This document shows, one piece after another, positions 7,621 to 16,569 of a stretch of DNA of 64,000 nucleotides. The position numbers and the translations under genes were made by a program. The stretch lies in the NCBI GenBank assembly GCA_902789415.1, contig CADAOD010000007.1, positions 62,001-126,000 on the forward strand. The letters run 5' to 3'. Each line of letters begins with the position of its first letter. The first letter of the stretch is position 1. Source of the DNA: an uncultured Prevotellaceae bacterium (GTDB lineage Bacteria > Bacteroidota > Bacteroidia > Bacteroidales > Bacteroidaceae). Under the pieces are notes generated by a model. The model saw only the letters and a program-made list of their open reading frames with translations. It was not told where the DNA came from and did no database searches.

Positions 7621-9105
7621 CTAAAAATCGCGTGTATTCATGAATCCTTCGAGGTTTTCATACCTTCTTTTCATCATTCTGGTGTAAATATTGCGAATCC
7701 AAATGGGGTGGGTAAAAATGAATGCAGCACCTACTACACACATAAATATATAGGTATATGTAAGACCCACCAACAAATATCCGAGGCCAGTAATGAGCAC
7801 TGGACCAAAAAGTGCAAACAGCTCGATGACCAACTGCATACCATTTTCGAAGTTACCCTTAGCTGTTACCTTGAGTTGCAAGGGCAAGGTCTGCTTATTG
7901 TAAACTGCCAGCTGGAAGATGACGAAATGCAGGAATCCGGCCGTAAGCAACATGTAAGCAAACAGCATTAATATGGTGTACTTGCCAGTGAACACGGCAG
8001 GCAGCATGATAACAAATGGAATAATGAGCACAGCGCTATAGAAAATGAACTTGGCGCGCAGCAGGGTGATGATGTTTTCGCGGTGCATCATGAGCAGCTC
8101 GATATAGTTGCCTTCCTGTCCCATAATCTTTATCAGGGCTGTAATACCATAAAGGGCAAAACAGTACAGACACCAGAAGTTCAGCATCAGTTCACTATCG
8201 TAGATAGAGGTATAGGCCACCAGCAACGAGAACACTACTACCAGCACCATACTGGAGATACAACGACTGCGCATGGTTTTGTTGCGAATGTTTGATTTAA
8301 GCTCGATCTTAAGATATTCGCCTATGAGTCCGAAGCGGTTAAAGAAGGCAAACTCGGATACGTGCTTGAGGGCACGCTCGGCTTTCTTCGATATCTCCTC
8401 GTACACAAAAAAGAACTGCATGCGGCGGTTTACAAAAAACAACCCGCAGATAACCAGCAGAATGATAGGCAGGGTATACCATGACAAACCATGGGCAATG
8501 ATCATATCGACCATCTTATCGAAGGTGCTACCTTTGGGCGACAGCATCAGCGGTGTAAATGGCAGGGCGTAGAATACTACACCTGGTATGAACCACACCA
8601 CTTTGCGGTTTATGAGTGTGCGGAAGAACAGATAAATCTGACTATTCAAAATCATCAGTACCTCGCAGGTTATCAATTCCAATAGTACCAACCCGAAGCT
8701 CTCGCCACCAAACAGCAGAATGATAGAGTAGGGCACAAACATGCAAAGCCACAGGAAATTGTAGCCACTTACATGTGCGTTGATCAAGAAACACTCGATG
8801 GCTGTATAGCGCGAAATGGGTTGCAGAATATAGGGCTTAACCATCATGCCAGGTGTGGTTTGAACGATGAAACGCGACAGGAAATCGATGGCTAAGTAGA
8901 AGGGCGCAAAAGCCAGCATCATGCCAGCCTCGCCTTTAGCCGCCAAGCCAATATCGCAACCAAACATAATAAGGTAGATGGCAAACATGGCTGCGCCTAA
9001 ATAAATAATCAGTTTGGCCCACTTGTTCTGCTCGAAGGCAGGACTACGTTTATAACTCAGGTTAGTGTTCTTGCGAAGCAGTCGGTACAGTTGAAATTTG
9101 TTCAT
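7621..9105 (-). CDS. DUF5687-family multi-spanning membrane protein (ABC-2-like permease)
   Basis: 494 residues with about ten to twelve hydrophobic segments arranged in pairs, short charged loops and a long cytoplasmic stretch near 230-270 (YEEISKKAERALKHVSEF). I recognise it as DUF5687. Such proteins in Bacteroidetes are commonly encoded next to an ABC ATPase and are thought to be its permease. No ATPase is adjacent here; an unpaired candidate lies at 61338. Substrate unknown. It is the last gene of a run on the minus strand with the LolA-like gene 12 bases upstream. Confidence 0.78.
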   Translation of the reverse strand: MNKFQLYRLLRKNTNLSYKRSPAFEQNKWAKLIIYLGAAMFAIYLIMFGCDIGLAAKGEAGMMLAFAPFYLAIDFLSRFIVQTTPGMMVKPYILQPISRYTAIECFLINAHVSGYNFLWLCMFVPYSIILLFGGESFGLVLLELITCEVLMILNSQIYLFFRTLINRKVVWFIPGVVFYALPFTPLMLSPKGSTFDKMVDMIIAHGLSWYTLPIILLVICGLFFVNRRMQFFFVYEEISKKAERALKHVSEFAFFNRFGLIGEYLKIELKSNIRNKTMRSRCISSMVLVVVFSLLVAYTSIYDSELMLNFWCLYCFALYGITALIKIMGQEGNYIELLMMHRENIITLLRAKFIFYSAVLIIPFVIMLPAVFTGKYTILMLFAYMLLTAGFLHFVIFQLAVYNKQTLPLQLKVTAKGNFENGMQLVIELFALFGPVLITGLGYLLVGLTYTYIFMCVVGAAFIFTHPIWIRNIYTRMMKRRYENLEGFMNTRDF

Positions 9106-9117
9106 TGCTGATGTTTT

Positions 9118-9732
9118 TTATCTAAGATCGATGATTTCGGCTTTGGGGAAGTCTTTCGAGTTGAAGCGGAACTGACTGTCGGCCAGCTTATTCTTCTTAA
9201 TGTTGCTGATGTCGAAGGTGGTCCACTTCTTACCCTGCAGCATTTTTACCTGCTTAGGCTGATAGTTCTTCTTATCAACGGTGATAAACAGCTCCTTGAT
9301 TTTACGCGCACCGCTATTGGCCAGCAGATGTACCACGTAATCCTTACCGGCAGTGTTTACAGTGTAGTTATAACCACGTTTGTAAAGGTGGATAAAGTTG
9401 TAGGGATTGATGGCCTGTAACTGTGCCTCAGTGGGATTGCTCACGTTCACCTCGTCGTTATTCTTCATGTAGGTCCACTGCGTTTTACCATCGAACCATA
9501 CTGTGGCCTGAGGGGTGGTGGCATAGAATTTCTTGCCTTTGATGGCGATAGTGCCACTGGTGCTGCCACTGGTAGCGCTCATCTTAAAGTTTGCTTTTAC
9601 ACCCTGAGGGGCTGTGATGGTGGCAGCGGCCTTATCTAAGATGCTCTTTGCCGACTGCGCATAGGTTGACAGCGAACAATGGGCAGCGAATAATACTATC
9701 GCTGCTACTTTTATAATGCTTAATCTTTTCAT
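9118..9732 (-). CDS. LolA-like outer-membrane lipoprotein carrier protein
   Basis: 204 residues with a signal peptide (VAAIVLFAAHCSLSTYAQ), then a LolA-type half-barrel: repeated beta strands with TTPQATVWFDGKTQWTYM, where LolA proteins carry the same W-DGK-W pattern. It would ferry lipoproteins across the periplasm. The gene follows ftsK by 1 base, an arrangement common in Bacteroidetes. Whether it is the principal LolA of the cell cannot be judged from the window. Confidence 0.82.
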   Translation of the reverse strand: MKRLSIIKVAAIVLFAAHCSLSTYAQSAKSILDKAAATITAPQGVKANFKMSATSGSTSGTIAIKGKKFYATTPQATVWFDGKTQWTYMKNNDEVNVSNPTEAQLQAINPYNFIHLYKRGYNYTVNTAGKDYVVHLLANSGARKIKELFITVDKKNYQPKQVKMLQGKKWTTFDISNIKKNKLADSQFRFNSKDFPKAEIIDLR

Positions 9733-9733
9733 T

Positions 9734-12175
9734 TTAGTGTAAACTATTTAATAGGTTATTCAAACTATTCTCATCCTGAATCATTACCTCGCGTGGTTTC
9801 GAACCCATGGCCGAACCTACGATACCTGCCTTTTCCAACTGGTCCATCAGTCGTCCAGCACGGTTGTAACCGATGGCGAACTTACGCTGTATAAGTGATG
9901 TTGAGCCACTCTGGTCGCGAACAATCAGTCGGGCGGCATCCTCAAACAGTGGGTCGAGGTGCTGCATATCCACATCTCTGCCACCGCCGTCGCCCATATC
10001 AGCCTCGGGCATATCGGGTTCTGGCAACTCGAATGGGGCGCCGTAGCTCTGCTGCTCGCTGATGTACTCGTTAATACGCTCAATCTCGGGTGTGTCAACA
10101 AAGGCACACTGTACACGCTCGGGCTCCGAACCGCCTACCAATGCCAGCATATCACCACGACCGATAAGCTGCTGAGCACCTGTACGGTCGAGAATGGTCT
10201 TTGAGTCGATACCGGCCGAAACCTTAAAGGCAATACGACTTGGGAAGTTGGCCTTGATGGTACCGGTGATGATATTGGTTGTTGGGCGCTGGGTTGCGAT
10301 AATCATGTGGATACCCACGGCACGTGCCAGCTGGGCGATACGTGCGATAGGCAGCTCAACCTCCTTACCGGCAGTCATAATCAAATCGCCAAACTCATCG
10401 ATAACTACCACAATGTATGGCAGGAAACGGTGACCGTTGTTGGGATTCAGCTGGCGGGCTGTAAACTTCTGGTTGTACTCCTTGATGTTATGTGCACGGG
10501 CAATCTTCAGCAGATCGTAGCGGGTGTCCATCTCCTTACACAGCGAGTTCAAGGTGCGTACCACCTTGGTAACGTCGGTAATAATTGGGTCGGCCTCTTC
10601 GTCGGGAACCTGTGCCAGGAAGTGGTTGGCGATAGGCTCGTAGAAGCTGAATTCCACCTTCTTCGGGTCAACCAGCACAATCTTCAGCTCGGCTGGGTGC
10701 TTCTTGTATAATAAAGAGGTGATGATGGCGTTCAGTCCTACTGACTTACCCTGACCGGTAGCACCAGCCACCAGCAGGTGGGGCGCCTTGGCAAGGTCGA
10801 ACATAAACACCTCGTTAGTAATCGTTTTACCGATAGCACATGGCAGCTCCATCTTCGACTCCTGGAACTTCTTTGAGTTCAGGATCGACTCCATTGATAC
10901 GGTTGATGGTTTGGCGTTTGGAACCTCGATACCCACTGTACCCTTACCAGGCATTGGGGCGATGATACGGATGCCGAGGGCTGCCAGGCTCAGGGCGATA
11001 TCATCCTCAAGGTTCTTTACCTTCTGGATACGTACGCCTTGTGCCAATGTAATCTCGTAAAGTGTGATGGTAGGACCAACGGTGGCCTTAATGCTGCTGA
11101 TTTCAACACCAAAGGTGCGCAGCACATCTACGATACGGTTCTTATTGGCGTTCTGCTCGGCCATATCGATATAGGGCTTACCATCGTTATCGTATTTCTT
11201 CAGCAGGTCGAGAGTGGGGTACTTGTAGTGCTCCAAATCGCGCTTGGGGTCGTAAGGCTCGTTGCTCTCCACAGCATCAGCCACAGTCTTGGCGTTGGCT
11301 GTCTCGGTATCGCCCTTGGCTTCCTCAACCACCATCTCAATCTCGCCTGCAGCCTCTGCCTTCTTGGGCTCGGGCTTTTCGGACTTAGGCATCGGACCCT
11401 CCTTAAAGCTGATATCCTCGTTCTGATAGCCCTCGTCGATAACCACGGCACCGCCTTCATTGTCGAAGATTACCTCCTGCTTGGCGGGGTCGTCGAATAC
11501 TAACGTCTCGTCCTCCTCGTCGTTAGAGTCATTGATGTTGCTCTCGTCATCGCCCTTGTTAACCGTAAACTTTACCTTATTATAATAGATGGCTGGGTTA
11601 AGCAACTTGCGAATAAAGATAACCGTAGCTGCGCTGAAGTAGGTGAGGAATGCCACTGCCACCAGAATAAGAATGGCTGTGAGACCTGGTGCACCCACCA
11701 GATTGCCAATGTAGTTGCTGATGTACAAACCGTGATCGCCACCAGGACTGTAGCTGGCGTTGCTGAATAGTGGGGCCAGGAATGTGGCCAGTGCTACCGA
11801 TGCCCAAATCATGAGCAGCATAGAAGAGAGTGCCCACTTAAGCAGGTTTACACGGTAAGCTTTCATCAAGTGTATGGCTACAACAAACAGCAGTACCGGT
11901 ATGAGGAATGCTGGCAAACCAAAGCAGCGCTTTATAAGGAACCACGAAACGTAGGCGCCCAGCGAGCCGCAGGTGTTGGCAAACTCATGGTGTTCGTTCA
12001 TTACCTCGCCGGCACGCGGCTCTTCTATCAGAGTCTGGTCGGCCGCACCTGTTGTGAAGTACGATACGAATGCGAAACACAGGTAAATTGATATACCAAA
12101 GATGATGGCGCCAAGAATAAAGCTCAGGCGCTCCTTATTTTCGTTGTTTGAGGTCTTTTTCTTTCCTTTCTTCAT
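9734..12175 (-). CDS. ftsK: DNA translocase FtsK/SpoIIIE
   Basis: Septum-anchored ATP-driven DNA pump that clears and aligns chromosome termini at division. 813 residues from ATG 12175; the longer frame would start at a TTG that lies inside the -7 promoter box. Four to five membrane segments fill residues 18-190, followed by an acidic linker (205-310). The motor has Walker A GATGQGKS at 471-478 and a Walker B ending VVVIDEFGDL. The C-terminal gamma winged-helix domain (RKFAIGYNRAGRLMDQLE) is present, so the protein is complete. First gene of a run with the LolA-like and DUF5687 genes. Confidence 0.96.
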   Translation of the reverse strand: MKKGKKKTSNNENKERLSFILGAIIFGISIYLCFAFVSYFTTGAADQTLIEEPRAGEVMNEHHEFANTCGSLGAYVSWFLIKRCFGLPAFLIPVLLFVVAIHLMKAYRVNLLKWALSSMLLMIWASVALATFLAPLFSNASYSPGGDHGLYISNYIGNLVGAPGLTAILILVAVAFLTYFSAATVIFIRKLLNPAIYYNKVKFTVNKGDDESNINDSNDEEDETLVFDDPAKQEVIFDNEGGAVVIDEGYQNEDISFKEGPMPKSEKPEPKKAEAAGEIEMVVEEAKGDTETANAKTVADAVESNEPYDPKRDLEHYKYPTLDLLKKYDNDGKPYIDMAEQNANKNRIVDVLRTFGVEISSIKATVGPTITLYEITLAQGVRIQKVKNLEDDIALSLAALGIRIIAPMPGKGTVGIEVPNAKPSTVSMESILNSKKFQESKMELPCAIGKTITNEVFMFDLAKAPHLLVAGATGQGKSVGLNAIITSLLYKKHPAELKIVLVDPKKVEFSFYEPIANHFLAQVPDEEADPIITDVTKVVRTLNSLCKEMDTRYDLLKIARAHNIKEYNQKFTARQLNPNNGHRFLPYIVVVIDEFGDLIMTAGKEVELPIARIAQLARAVGIHMIIATQRPTTNIITGTIKANFPSRIAFKVSAGIDSKTILDRTGAQQLIGRGDMLALVGGSEPERVQCAFVDTPEIERINEYISEQQSYGAPFELPEPDMPEADMGDGGGRDVDMQHLDPLFEDAARLIVRDQSGSTSLIQRKFAIGYNRAGRLMDQLEKAGIVGSAMGSKPREVMIQDENSLNNLLNSLH

Positions 12176-12196
12176 ATAGTTTATGATATTTTCGTG

Positions 12197-12204
12197 CAAA
12201 AGTA
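12197..12204 (-). promoter_or_regulatory. -7 promoter box of ftsK
   Basis: Minus-strand TACTTTTG matches TAnnTTTG, 21 bases before ATG 12175. No clear -33. Confidence 0.5.
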
Positions 12205-12247
12205 GCTAAAATCGCGGATATTTCATCATAAATCGGGAATTTTTTTA

Positions 12248-12255
12248 TAATTTTG
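12248..12255 (+). promoter_or_regulatory. -7 promoter box of the exonuclease-rlmI-tilS run
   Basis: TAATTTTG matches TAnnTTTG, just before ATG 12265. The gap to the ATG is only 9 bases, so the transcript would be nearly leaderless if this is the start. Confidence 0.45.
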
Positions 12256-12264
12256 CACGCAGAA

Positions 12265-12918
12265 ATGAAAAAGTTAATACAAAACAAGGTAGATAAGAAG
12301 GCGATTTCGCAATTTCCACGTGCCAGTTTCGATGGAAAGATTGTGGTTGTGGTGTCGCAATCCGAAGCCGAGCGGGCAGTTGATTACCTGCTGGCTCAAC
12401 CTGTGCTTGGGTTCGATACCGAAACGCGCCCCAGCTTTAAAAAGGGTGTGCACCACAAGTGCTCGTTGCTGCAGGTTTCAACCAGCAACTGCTGTTTCTT
12501 GTTCCGTCTCAATCATATTGGTCTTTGTCCTGCCGTTAAGCGCCTGTTGGCCGATAACACCGTTACCAAGGTGGGCTTAGCTTGGCGAAACGATGCGTTA
12601 GGCTTGCACCAGTTAGGCGATTTTGAGATGGGCGAGTTTGTGGATTTGCAGGATATGGCCCGTAAGATTGGTATCGAGGATCAGAGTCTGGCTAAGCTCT
12701 ATGCCAACGTGTTTGGCGAGCGCATCAGCAAACGCGAGCAGTTAACCAACTGGGAGCGCGACGTTCTCGACGACCATCAGAAGCGCTATGCCGCCACCGA
12801 TGCATGGGCCTGCGTGCAGCTTTACAACGAGTTTAAAAGAATGATTGAAAATAATGATTATCAACTGGTTATAGTACCAGAAATAACAACTAAGAATAAT
12901 GAAGAAACTATATCTTAA
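12265..12918 (+). CDS. 3'-5' exonuclease domain protein (DEDDy, RNase D/WRN-like)
   Basis: 217 residues forming one DnaQ-fold exonuclease domain. Metal ligands are visible: Asp51 and Glu53 in GFDTET, Asp110 in WRNDAL, and Tyr175/Asp179 in RYAATDA, the DEDDy pattern. It lacks the HRDC domains of true RNase D and so resembles the short bacterial WRN-exonuclease-like proteins. Whether it acts on RNA or DNA is not evident. The start ATG 12265 is chosen over an in-frame TTG within the promoter. Its 3' end overlaps rlmI by 20 bases. Confidence 0.85.
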   Translation: MKKLIQNKVDKKAISQFPRASFDGKIVVVVSQSEAERAVDYLLAQPVLGFDTETRPSFKKGVHHKCSLLQVSTSNCCFLFRLNHIGLCPAVKRLLADNTVTKVGLAWRNDALGLHQLGDFEMGEFVDLQDMARKIGIEDQSLAKLYANVFGERISKREQLTNWERDVLDDHQKRYAATDAWACVQLYNEFKRMIENNDYQLVIVPEITTKNNEETIS

Positions 12919-14071
12919 GCGAGGTAAGGAAGAGAGTTTGTTGCGTTTCCACCCTTGGGTGTTCTCGGGTGCCATTGCGCAGGCTGATGAAGATTTGAAG
13001 GATGGCGACCTGGTTCGCGTGTTGACCAATCATGGCGATTTCATCGCAGTGGGTCACTTCCAGATGGGTTCTATCGCCGTACGTGTACTCTCGTTCCGCG
13101 ATGTTGATATCGATGCCGATTTCTGGGCATCGCGCTTGGCCTCGGCACTTAAAGTGCGCCAATCCATCGGCATTGCCGACAACCCAAAGAATAATACTTA
13201 TCGTTTGGTACACGGCGAGGGCGACAATCTGCCCGGACTAATTATCGATGTTTACGACCGAACCGCCGTGATGCAGGCCCACAGCATTGGTATGCACCTG
13301 CAGCGCAAGCAGATTGCTGAGCAGCTGGTAAAGGTAATGGGCAGTCGTATTGATAATGTATATTACAAGAGCGAAACCACTCTGCCGTTTATGGACGATA
13401 TGGAGAATGGCTTTGTATATGGCGGTAGCGAGGATAACGTGGCTGTCGAGAACGGTTTGAAGTTCTATGTTGACTGGCTGCGCGGACAGAAAACCGGTTT
13501 CTTTGTTGATCAGCGCGACAACCGTTCGCTGTTAGAGCGTTATTCGGCTGGCAAGAGCGTGCTCAACATGTTCTGCTACACCGGTGGTTTCTCGGTTTAC
13601 GCCATGCGTGGCGGCGCCAAGCAGGTACACTCGGTAGATAGCAGCGCCAAGGCCATCGAGCTTACCAACCGCAATGTTGCCCTTAACTTTGAGGGCGATA
13701 CCCGTCATGAGGCCTTCTGCGAAGATGCCTTTAAGTATCTGGAACAGGCAGGTAACAATTACGATTTGATTATTCTCGACCCACCTGCATTTGCCAAACA
13801 CCGTGGTGCCCTGCATAATGCATTGAAGGGTTACACCCGTCTGAATAACAAGGCTTTCCAGAAGATTAAGCCCGGCGGCATACTGTTTACATTTAGCTGC
13901 TCGCAGGTAGTTACTAAAGATAACTTCCGCAATGCTGTGTTCACAGCAGCAGCTCAGGCTGGTCGCAAGGTGCGCATTCTGCACCAGCTGCATCAGCCAG
14001 CCGATCATCCTATTAACATCTATCACCCCGAGGGTGAATATCTGAAAGGACTGGTGCTGTATGTTGAATAA
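12899..14071 (+). CDS. rlmI: 23S rRNA (cytosine-C5) methyltransferase, RlmI-type
   Basis: 390 residues. The N-terminal PUA domain (about 1-75) is followed by a class I SAM methyltransferase domain. Motif I is FCYTGGFS at 225-232, the acidic SAM contact is in HSVDSS, motif IV is DPPAFAK at 294-300, and the catalytic Cys is at 334 (FSCSQ). The E. coli homologue methylates C1962 of 23S rRNA. Overlaps tilS by 11 bases, indicating translational coupling. Confidence 0.88.
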   Translation: MKKLYLKRGKEESLLRFHPWVFSGAIAQADEDLKDGDLVRVLTNHGDFIAVGHFQMGSIAVRVLSFRDVDIDADFWASRLASALKVRQSIGIADNPKNNTYRLVHGEGDNLPGLIIDVYDRTAVMQAHSIGMHLQRKQIAEQLVKVMGSRIDNVYYKSETTLPFMDDMENGFVYGGSEDNVAVENGLKFYVDWLRGQKTGFFVDQRDNRSLLERYSAGKSVLNMFCYTGGFSVYAMRGGAKQVHSVDSSAKAIELTNRNVALNFEGDTRHEAFCEDAFKYLEQAGNNYDLIILDPPAFAKHRGALHNALKGYTRLNNKAFQKIKPGGILFTFSCSQVVTKDNFRNAVFTAAAQAGRKVRILHQLHQPADHPINIYHPEGEYLKGLVLYVE

Positions 14072-15362
14072 GGTTAGAAAGTTTATTGAACGAGAGACTC
14101 TTCTTTATCGTCCCGACCTGCATTTGGTAGGTCTGAGCGGTGGAGCCGACTCGGTTGCTCTGCTCCTGATTTTAAAGGATTTGGGCTATAGAATTGAGGC
14201 TGCGCATTGTAATTTTCGTTTACGAGGCGAAGAGAGCAATCGCGACGAGCAGTTTGTACGAGAGCTTTGTAATCAGCACGATATTCCACTGCATGTAATT
14301 CACTTTGACACAAAAGAATACGCTGTACTACATAAAGTAAGTATTGAGATGGCTGCACGCGATTTGCGCTATGGTTATTTTCGTCAACTGTGTCAGGATA
14401 TCGGAGCTACCGATGTGTGCATTGCTCACCATCGTGATGATGCCGTCGAGACCCTGCTTATGAACCTGCTGCGTGGTGCTGGCATACATGGGCTTACAGG
14501 CATCCGCCCCAAGAACGATATCGTTCGCCGCCCTTTGTTGTGCATTAGTAGGCAAGATATTTTGCAATACCTCGATTCCATCGGTCAAACCTATGTAACC
14601 GATTCAAGTAATCTCGAGGCCGACGTGCTGCGTAACAAAATACGCCTCAAGGTATTGCCACTTCTCGAAGAAATCGCCCCTGGCGCTACAGCCAACATCG
14701 ATAAAACCGCAAATTATCTACGCGAGGCCGAGAAGGTGTACGATAAGGAAATAGGAGATTATATAGATAACTTTATAACTGAGAATAAATTCTACAAAGA
14801 TTCAGACGTAACACCGTCGATGTCGTCGATACTTCACGAGTGGCTGTCGCCTTTTGGCTTTAACTCTACGCAAACCGAGCAAATACTTGATTGCATTAAC
14901 GAGACTGGGCGTGAATTTCTTTCGGCAACACATAGGTTAGTGGTGGATCGCGAATTCTATGAGGTTGAGCCTATTAAAGATCCGATTAAACCGCTTAAAA
15001 TACCCGAGACAGGTACCTATCGCGACGAAGACCAGACGGCGTTTAAGTTCGAGATAACCACCGATACCACCGTATCTCGTGATACCTATGTGGCTACGCT
15101 CGATGCCGATAAGGTGCAGTTCCCGCTCACAGTACGCCTGGTACAGCAGGGCGACAGATTCGTGCCTTTTGGTATGAAAGGCAGTAAACTGGTGAGCGAC
15201 TATCTTACCGACCAGAAGGTCAGTATCTTGGAGAAACGTCACCAAGAGGTAGTAATCGATGCTACAGGTGCCATTGTGTGGCTAATTGGTCGCCGCACCG
15301 ACAATCGCTTCCGTGTTAGCAAAGAAACTACAAACGTATTGCGAATAACAATTACTTTCTAG
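14061..15362 (+). CDS. tilS: tRNA(Ile)-lysidine synthase TilS
   Basis: Adds lysine to the wobble C of the CAU anticodon of tRNA-Ile, making it read AUA. 433 residues with the PP-loop SGGADS at 26-31, the family pattern HCNFRLRGEES around 52-62, the segment RDLRY near 98, and a C-terminal TilS domain. Complete length. Third gene of the run after rlmI. Confidence 0.94.
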   Translation: MLNKVRKFIERETLLYRPDLHLVGLSGGADSVALLLILKDLGYRIEAAHCNFRLRGEESNRDEQFVRELCNQHDIPLHVIHFDTKEYAVLHKVSIEMAARDLRYGYFRQLCQDIGATDVCIAHHRDDAVETLLMNLLRGAGIHGLTGIRPKNDIVRRPLLCISRQDILQYLDSIGQTYVTDSSNLEADVLRNKIRLKVLPLLEEIAPGATANIDKTANYLREAEKVYDKEIGDYIDNFITENKFYKDSDVTPSMSSILHEWLSPFGFNSTQTEQILDCINETGREFLSATHRLVVDREFYEVEPIKDPIKPLKIPETGTYRDEDQTAFKFEITTDTTVSRDTYVATLDADKVQFPLTVRLVQQGDRFVPFGMKGSKLVSDYLTDQKVSILEKRHQEVVIDATGAIVWLIGRRTDNRFRVSKETTNVLRITITF

Positions 15363-15369
15363 ATAGGAT

Positions 15370-15765
15370 ATGAAAAAGTTAGTTGTCTTTTTAGCAATCA
15401 TTGGCGCCGTTGCTTTAGGCTTGATGGCCACCACGCCCGATCGTCAACAGCATGTCGACACCATTAAATCGGTAATGAAAGGCGCTGTTAATGCCGAGTT
15501 GCGCGATAACAACATCGATGGACCGCTTGGCTCGATAGCCTCAGTAGCCGCCACCACCGCTGTGGATCAGTTTCTGAATACCAGCTTCCTGGTGCGCGAT
15601 CATCGTTTCTACAGCTTAGGCTTTATCGATTACGATGACGAGTTCGTGATGGTATCCGTAGGCGTCTTTAACCATGTTTACACCCTCGACGAAGACCAAG
15701 CCCGTCAGCTCATCAAACAAAAACTCCAAGAAATCAACCCATTAGATTTCCTGAAGAAAGAGTGA
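15370..15765 (+). CDS. DUF4359-like small exported or membrane-anchored protein
   Basis: 131 residues. The N-terminus MKKLVVFLAIIGAVALGLMATT is one hydrophobic segment acting as a signal or anchor. The rest has the DUF4359 look: a short helix with D-I--V, then HRFYSLGFIDYDDEFVMVSVGVFNHVYTL. Function unknown. It follows tilS by 7 bases and ends the operon before a strong terminator. Confidence 0.7.
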   Translation: MKKLVVFLAIIGAVALGLMATTPDRQQHVDTIKSVMKGAVNAELRDNNIDGPLGSIASVAATTAVDQFLNTSFLVRDHRFYSLGFIDYDDEFVMVSVGVFNHVYTLDEDQARQLIKQKLQEINPLDFLKKE

Positions 15766-15780
15766 AAGAATGAAAGCATA

Positions 15781-15820
15781 AAAAGAGAGGTTAGCGCTCA
15801 TGTTGCTGACCTCTCTCTTT
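15781..15820. terminator. Bidirectional terminator between convergent genes
   Basis: GAGAGGTTAGC (15785-15795) pairs with GCTGACCTCTC (15805-15815) with one G-U pair. T-rich flanks lie on both strands, including TCTTT on plus and CTTTT on minus. Confidence 0.82.
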
Positions 15821-15822
15821 GT

Positions 15823-16347
15823 TTAATCACCGTTCGACTCATCGCCGCCACCTGTGTTACCACCCGAATTGTTGCTGCCGCCATTCTCTTGATTCTCGCC
15901 TGAATCATCGGTGCTGCCCGACAGCAGGTTCTTGATGTTAACAAACTCTGCCTTCTTGATGAACTCGCGACTCGAGAGGTTGTCTTCTGCAGTCTGGTCT
16001 GGCAAGAATCGGATGTGAAGTGCCGACAGATGCTGATTCACATTAAAGTCCTCGGCCTTGTCGGCGCCGCCCTTGGTGCACTCGCAGGTCAGATAGAAAG
16101 TGCCAAGTCCGGCCACCTTTACCTTCTTCGAGTCGAGGAGCAATTCAAGCAGGCAGGTCTTAAACTTCTTGATGACGCCTTCTACCACATCCTCGGTAAA
16201 TACCGATCCGTGTTCAGAGATGTGCTTTGCCATCTTTGTCAGGGTCATGGTTTCGGTACTCTTCAGTCGGGCGTACCACTTTCCGTACATCGCTGACTCT
16301 GAGTCTTTGATGTCATTCTGATAAACTTCATAAAGAATTTTACTCAT
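15823..16347 (-). CDS. HU-like DNA-binding protein with Gly/Asn-rich tail
   Basis: 174 residues of the Bacteroidetes HU-HIG type. An HU/IHF-like fold spans about 1-125 (tetrad VAGLGTFYLTCE in place of the usual GFGTF), with MTLTKMAKHISEHG as the first helix pair. A disordered tail rich in Gly, Asn and Ser follows (145-174). Proteins of this kind are usually found next to DUF3987/VirE_N genes, as here. Probably a nucleoid-type or regulatory DNA binder; target unknown. Confidence 0.8.
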   Translation of the reverse strand: MSKILYEVYQNDIKDSESAMYGKWYARLKSTETMTLTKMAKHISEHGSVFTEDVVEGVIKKFKTCLLELLLDSKKVKVAGLGTFYLTCECTKGGADKAEDFNVNQHLSALHIRFLPDQTAEDNLSSREFIKKAEFVNIKNLLSGSTDDSGENQENGGSNNSGGNTGGGDESNGD

Positions 16348-16407
16348 GGTATAAGATTATTAAGTGAAACATTATCGAGGTCAGGATTTTCCTGCCTTTC
16401 TTGCTTA

Positions 16408-16439
16408 CAAAGGTACTAAAAATAATTGAATTACGCAAA
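16408..16439 (-). promoter_or_regulatory. Promoter of the HU-like gene
   Basis: Minus-strand TACCTTTG (16408-16415) with TTTG at 16436-16439, spacing 20. Both boxes are exact. Confidence 0.7.
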
Positions 16440-16516
16440 TATTTTAAAGTATTTCTTTTGGTAATTTATGTTAATATTCTGTGTGCCTGTTGGTTTGTAA
16501 AAGTGTAAAGAAATAC

Positions 16517-16551
16517 GAGCCGTAACCTTGTGCTTAACGAGGTTACGGCTC
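16517..16551 (-). terminator. Terminator after the DUF3987 gene
   Basis: Twelve perfect pairs, GAGCCGTAACCT (16517-16528) with AGGTTACGGCTC (16540-16551), followed on the minus strand by GTATTTCTTT. Located 18 bases after the stop. Confidence 0.75.
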
Positions 16552-16569
16552 ATTACGATTGAGAGGTAG

